Shown piece after piece: positions 14,077 through 16,552 of a stretch of 16,552 nucleotides of DNA. Source of the DNA: Desulfobacterales bacterium (GTDB lineage Bacteria > Desulfobacterota > Desulfobacteria > Desulfobacterales > JAFDCJ01); the NCBI GenBank assembly GCA_020345785.1, contig CP070771.1, positions 6,124,062 to 6,140,613 on the forward strand, read 5' to 3'. The notes beneath the pieces were generated by a model. That model was not told the origin of the DNA. It saw only the letters and a list, made by a program, of their open reading frames with translations, and did not search any database. Every line of letters starts with the position of its first letter. Within the stretch, counting starts at the first letter, position 1. Position numbers and translations under genes: made by a program.

Positions 14077-14103
14077 AAAGTTATTATTTTATGGGCGTCC
14101 CCA

Positions 14104-14847
14104 TTACCGCAGCCTGTTGTCTTCAAGTTTCAGAAGCATGATGACCTGCAGGGTGGCCATAATTTCTGCGATTTGGAACTTTGAATTCTCATGGCGGCGC
14201 GCTGCAAAACAGATCGGGATTTCAACAATTTTGGCGGCTTTTTTTGCTGTCTTGTAAAGCAAATCAACTTTGTATGCAAATCGATCGAGGCACCTCAACT
14301 GCCGTAGGTCGATCTGATCCAAGACACCGTTGACCCTGGTGAGTCGGTACCCGGTGGTAAAATCGTGCAAATCGCCGATATCGAGCATATAACGCGCGAA
14401 TAAATTTCCCGGACGGCTAATCGCTCTTCGGTACCAGGCCCACTCATTCGGAATGGAACCGCCCGGAATAAATCGCGAGCCTATCACATAATCGGCACCG
14501 TCGCGAAAAGCCGCCACCATTTGTGGCAGATATCCGGGATCGTGCTGAAAATCGGCGTCCATTTCAACGAGGGCATCCGGACTGAGCTTTTCCAGTGCAT
14601 AACGAATTCCCCTGACGTAGGCCCTGCCAAGGCTCCTTTTGATATCGGATGACAAGTGCAAATTCGCGTATTGCATCATTTTTTTGCGCACAATGCTGCC
14701 GGTACCATCCGGAGAATGATCATCCACCACCAGCAGGTGCATGTCAACTTGAGATATCCGGCGGAAAACTTCTCCGCACACCAAATCAATCATGCCCCCG
14801 ATATTTTGGGCCTCGTTATAAGTCGGCATAACAACTACGACTCTCAT
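14104..14847 (-). CDS. GT2 glycosyltransferase, polyprenol-phosphate mannosyltransferase (DPM1) type
   Basis: The 247-residue enzyme is a GT-A fold family 2 glycosyltransferase that would transfer a sugar (mannose or another hexose) from a nucleotide donor to polyprenyl phosphate on the cytoplasmic face. It starts MRVVVVMPTYNEAQNIGGMI, has VDDHSPDGTG (41-50), and the metal-binding DAD in EMDADFQHDP (Asp97, Asp99). GSRFIPGGSIPNEWAWYRRAISR and DFTTGYRL are characteristic of the DPM1 branch. No C-terminal membrane helices are present, so it is the soluble single-domain type. The stop codon lies two bases from the RAYT element's right end, so the last residues may have been replaced by the insertion. 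There is no clear Shine-Dalgarno before the ATG; TTGCCA and TAATAT upstream suggest a near-leaderless promoter. The product may feed envelope glycan synthesis. Confidence 0.9.
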   Translation of the reverse strand: MRVVVVMPTYNEAQNIGGMIDLVCGEVFRRISQVDMHLLVVDDHSPDGTGSIVRKKMMQYANLHLSSDIKRSLGRAYVRGIRYALEKLSPDALVEMDADFQHDPGYLPQMVAAFRDGADYVIGSRFIPGGSIPNEWAWYRRAISRPGNLFARYMLDIGDLHDFTTGYRLTRVNGVLDQIDLRQLRCLDRFAYKVDLLYKTAKKAAKIVEIPICFAARRHENSKFQIAEIMATLQVIMLLKLEDNRLR

Positions 14848-15329
14848 AAATTTAATATTATTAATTCAGCTCGGAAAATGGCAACTCAAAAAACAACAGT
14901 AAAATATCTCTGTCCAGGTCTTCAAGGCCAGGTTTTCATTGATAGATTAAAACATAAGGCTTGATTTTTTTATTTTTTTACATAATATCAAATATTTAAC
15001 AGGACTTGATTGATATCAACCGGCACATTTACTGCCACATTGGAAGCCTGGTTCTTTGGGCCAAACCAGAGGAGATCGGCTGTGCCGTGAACCTATGCTG
15101 TAGAGTAATGGAACCGAGGAATGTTGGCCCCGGTGAAATGTGAAAAAAGATTTGGTAAAAATACTGGGGCTTGCGGAATTAGATCTGCTTTTATATGGTT
15201 GCAAGAGAATTTAATTTTTCACTATAATTATCGCTCAGCTTCTATGCTTTTTTGCCATTAAACTTTAAAACTTGAGAACGTGCCATATATTTCCCACTTT
15301 AAAACTTGAGAATGCATCTTAATTTTCCC
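14848..15329. other. Intergenic region with FNR-type site and 34-bp tandem repeat
   Basis: This 480-bp gap should hold promoters for the minus-strand GT2 and for the DUF4190 gene. It contains the perfect FNR-type palindrome at 15006-15019 and a 34-bp-spaced direct repeat of ACTTTAAAACTTGAGAA (15262-15278 and 15296-15312) directly upstream of the next gene. No RNA gene or convincing ORF was recognised. Confidence 0.5.
15006..15019. promoter_or_regulatory. Perfect FNR/CRP-family binding palindrome
   Basis: TTGATTGATATCAA matches the FNR consensus TTGAT-N4-ATCAA at all ten fixed bases. It lies 159 bases upstream of the GT2 start (minus strand) and 310 bases upstream of the DUF4190 gene; which of them, if either, it controls is not evident. 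Confidence 0.5.
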
Positions 15330-15620
15330 ATGAATATACAAAATACCCCGCCACCGCTTCCAAAATCACACGCTGCGTCGGAGAGGAGAAAATCGGGGCA
15401 GGCCATGGCCGCCCTGATTTTGACGTGCATCGGAATCTTCATATTCCCGCTTCTTATTATCGGTATCATTTTGGGACACGTCGCGCTTTCAAAACAAAAA
15501 TTGGACCCCGACCTGGGTGGCAAAGGACTAGCCAAAGCGGCCCTGATCATAGGATATTGCTACATCGCGATAATCATCGCCTGTGTATTGTTGTTCCTAT
15601 TGATACCGACGGGTCCATAA
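15330..15620 (+). CDS. DUF4190-type two-helix membrane protein
   Basis: This 96-residue integral inner-membrane protein has a short Pro-rich cytosolic N-terminus (MNIQNTPPPLPKSH), then two hydrophobic helices: ALILTCIGIFIFPLLIIGIILG (about 28-49) and ALIIGYCYIAIIIACVLLFLLI (about 72-93). The linker GHVALSKQKLDPDLGGKGLAKAALIIGY matches the DUF4190 hallmark (GHxALxxI...GxGxAxAGLxxGY). The function of the family is unknown. The frame is open back to a TTG at 15306 and an ATG at 15312, but those codons belong to the 34-bp repeat, so I choose the ATG at 15330. No Shine-Dalgarno is clear. Confidence 0.75.
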   Translation: MNIQNTPPPLPKSHAASERRKSGQAMAALILTCIGIFIFPLLIIGIILGHVALSKQKLDPDLGGKGLAKAALIIGYCYIAIIIACVLLFLLIPTGP

Positions 15621-15627
15621 GATCGGC

Positions 15628-15933
15628 ATGCAAGAGATGCAAACCCCACTTTCATTGCAAGACGGCGTTATATATTATCGTATTCCGAACCCGTACAAGC
15701 AGGTTGTAGCAAAACGGAAATCCCGACGCACCGAAGAGCCGGATAGGACAAATCAATCACAAAACAACAAAAGGACCCCGGCACGATTATACCGATCTAC
15801 GGGGCACGCGAAAACACGAAAAATGGGTAACATGAATTCTGAAAATTGTGTTGCCAAGAAATTACACGGTTTTATGCCGTCATATTTGAAGCTGATTTCA
15901 TCGAATATCACAAGAGTTGACGGAAAGGGATAG
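15628..15933 (+). CDS. Doubtful hypothetical ORF, 101 codons
   Basis: An ATG frame begins eight bases after the DUF4190 stop and ends before the ribosome binding site of the next gene. The product is polar and basic, rich in Lys, Arg, Asn and Thr, with no motif, signal or membrane segment that I recognise. It lacks a Shine-Dalgarno, and its composition does not look clearly protein-like. It could be a real short gene in an operon with its neighbours, or a chance frame in a 347-bp gap (15621-15967) that otherwise holds nothing recognised. Confidence 0.25.
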   Translation: MQEMQTPLSLQDGVIYYRIPNPYKQVVAKRKSRRTEEPDRTNQSQNNKRTPARLYRSTGHAKTRKMGNMNSENCVAKKLHGFMPSYLKLISSNITRVDGKG

Positions 15934-15967
15934 TTTCAATAAATTATGGCCATTGAAGGAGAATGAA

Positions 15968-16243
15968 ATGACAACCTATCTGGTTCGCCTAAAAGGCCAG
16001 AATTTTTTAATTGACGGTGACGAAGGACCAAGAAAGAAGCGGTTTTACATGACTCGGCTTGTGGAGGCAGAAAATCCAAAACGGGCCGAAGCTCTCGCCC
16101 GCGACATGATTAGCAACGACTCCAGGCTCCAAAACTCTGTAATGAACGAAGTATCAGATCCACCAACAATCTACCTTGAGAGCGTGAGCGAAGTGACAGC
16201 TATGGCATATGATGCCCAGAATCGTGCCCACTCGTTTTTCTAG
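15968..16243 (+). CDS. Small conserved-type hypothetical protein (91 residues)
   Basis: The 91-residue soluble protein begins MTTYLVRLKGQNFLIDGDEG, continues FYMTRLVEAENPKRAEALARDMISND, and has DPPTIYLESVSEV near its end. This beta-helix-beta layout, with 'TRxVEAENxxxAExxA' and 'DPPxIYLE', matches small uncharacterised proteins I have seen in proteobacteria; no activity is known to me. AAGGAG at 15956-15961 lies six bases before the ATG at 15968, which settles this start over the upstream in-frame codon at 15917. There is no signal peptide or membrane helix. A terminator follows at 16431. Confidence 0.75.
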   Translation: MTTYLVRLKGQNFLIDGDEGPRKKRFYMTRLVEAENPKRAEALARDMISNDSRLQNSVMNEVSDPPTIYLESVSEVTAMAYDAQNRAHSFF

Positions 16244-16430
16244 GAAGACGAAGACACTGAAGAATAGATGCGGCACAACCAAGGCATGCCCAACAGACCG
16301 CCTACAGCGCTGCAACGCCTCCAACGTCCGCCAACCCTCGCCTTTAAATGAGCAGATTTTTCCATTGATGTTATAGATTGTATCTAAAACCCTAAAGGAG
16401 TCAAAATTCCTCTTACAGTCAACGTGACGT

Positions 16431-16452
16431 GCTGATAATAATCAGCCTTTTT
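16431..16452 (+). terminator. Intrinsic terminator
   Basis: GCTGAT (16431-16436) and ATCAGC (16441-16446) form a perfect six-pair stem with an AATA loop, followed by C and five T. It lies 188 bases after the stop of the small hypothetical gene; the stretch between (16244-16430) contains no recognised gene. Confidence 0.6.
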
Positions 16453-16476
16453 GATTGGATTGTCGTTTTTATAAAT

Positions 16477-16552
16477 CCCCCTCGATCCCCCTTTAAAAAA
16501 GGGGGAAGAAACTCTCCCCCTCGATCCCCCTTTAAAAAAGGGGGAAGAAACT
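16477..16552. repeat. Tandem CCCCCTTT/AAAGGGGG hairpin repeat at the window end
   Basis: Two identical 37-base copies (16477-16513 and 16516-16552) are spaced by CT, a 39-bp period. Each reads CCCCCTCGATCCCCCTTT, then AAAAAAGGGGG and AAGAAACT, and folds into an eight-pair CCCCCTTT/AAAGGGGG stem with a three-base loop. Similar C-rich hairpins are scattered in many bacterial genomes. The window stops exactly at the end of the second copy, so the array may continue. Confidence 0.85.

Larger units (their letters stand above)
10584..14102. mobile_element. Nested mobile block bounded by RAYT-element inverted repeats
   Basis: The block opens with GGGGACGCCCATAAAATTATAAC (two parts, 10585-10607) and closes with its inverted complement at 14080-14102; 22 of 23 bases match. 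Within it lie a RAYT left end fused to a ubiquitin-like ORF, a whole IS110-family element, and a broken RAYT transposase gene carrying a small insertion. Another copy of the left end is at 11170-11174 plus 12918-12940, split by the IS110 element. No target duplication is seen, as expected for HUH (Y1) chemistry. Whether the whole block ever moved as one unit, or whether it is two adjacent elements, is undecided. Confidence 0.6.

Noticed and set aside
15016..15204. 62-codon minus-strand frame in the GT2/DUF4190 gap
   Set aside because: No ribosome binding site, no recognisable motif, and it spans the regulatory-looking part of the gap.
16477..16552. CRISPR array
   Set aside because: Only two copies, a 2-base spacer, and the unit itself is a dispersed hairpin repeat; no cas gene in the window.

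Overview
The window looks like a chromosomal stretch of a Gram-negative bacterium, most probably a Desulfobacterota (delta-proteobacterial, sulfate-reducer-like) genome or metagenome contig. This is inferred from the combination of an ADP-heptose-type lipopolysaccharide (LPS) inner-core gene cluster, a PEP-CTERM-type surface protein, a RAYT-type (REP-associated tyrosine) transposase with a C-terminal helix-turn-helix, and low-complexity intergenic repeats that in my experience are common in that phylum. No rRNA, tRNA or other strict taxonomic marker is present.

Bases 1-9361 form an LPS-core/envelope glycan region. On the minus strand, running off the left edge, lies a WaaP/InaA-type LPS kinase whose C-terminal part appears to start a second kinase domain. 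Divergent from it on the plus strand are a sulfotransferase, a KdkA-like Kdo kinase, a GT9 heptosyltransferase, a heptosyltransferase II (waaF), a long divergent GT9-like protein coupled to waaF, and a B12-binding-domain radical SAM enzyme. Together they would add and decorate heptose and Kdo residues of the inner core with phosphate and perhaps sulfate. Several of the wide gaps between these genes (1283-1440, 3225-3400, 4540-4800, 7490-7840) carry related low-complexity repeats; the waaF/GT9-like junction does not.

Bases 9362-10583 hold a minus-strand secreted protein with a VPLP variant of the PEP-CTERM sorting signal, its likely promoter, and a possible small plus-strand ORF with an excellent ribosome binding site.

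Bases 10584-14102 are a nested pile of mobile DNA. Near-identical inverted repeats (22 of 23 bases) bound the whole block. Inside are: a copy of a RAYT element's left end (promoter plus first codons) fused in frame to a small ubiquitin-like (beta-grasp) protein; a complete IS110-family element (about 11175-12919) sitting exactly inside the left inverted repeat of a second RAYT element; and that RAYT gene, broken by a one-base frameshift and by a 98-bp REPIN-like insertion. The IS110 ends reconstruct a near-consensus promoter when circularised, its transposase ribosome binding site is hidden in a strong hairpin, and its long 3' noncoding end contains short matches to both halves of its target, as expected for a bridge RNA.

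Bases 14103-16552 hold a minus-strand polyprenol-phosphate mannosyltransferase-type GT2, a 480-bp gap with a perfect FNR-type palindrome, a DUF4190-type two-helix membrane protein, a doubtful ORF, a small conserved-looking soluble protein, an intrinsic terminator, and two tandem copies of a C-rich hairpin repeat at which the window ends.
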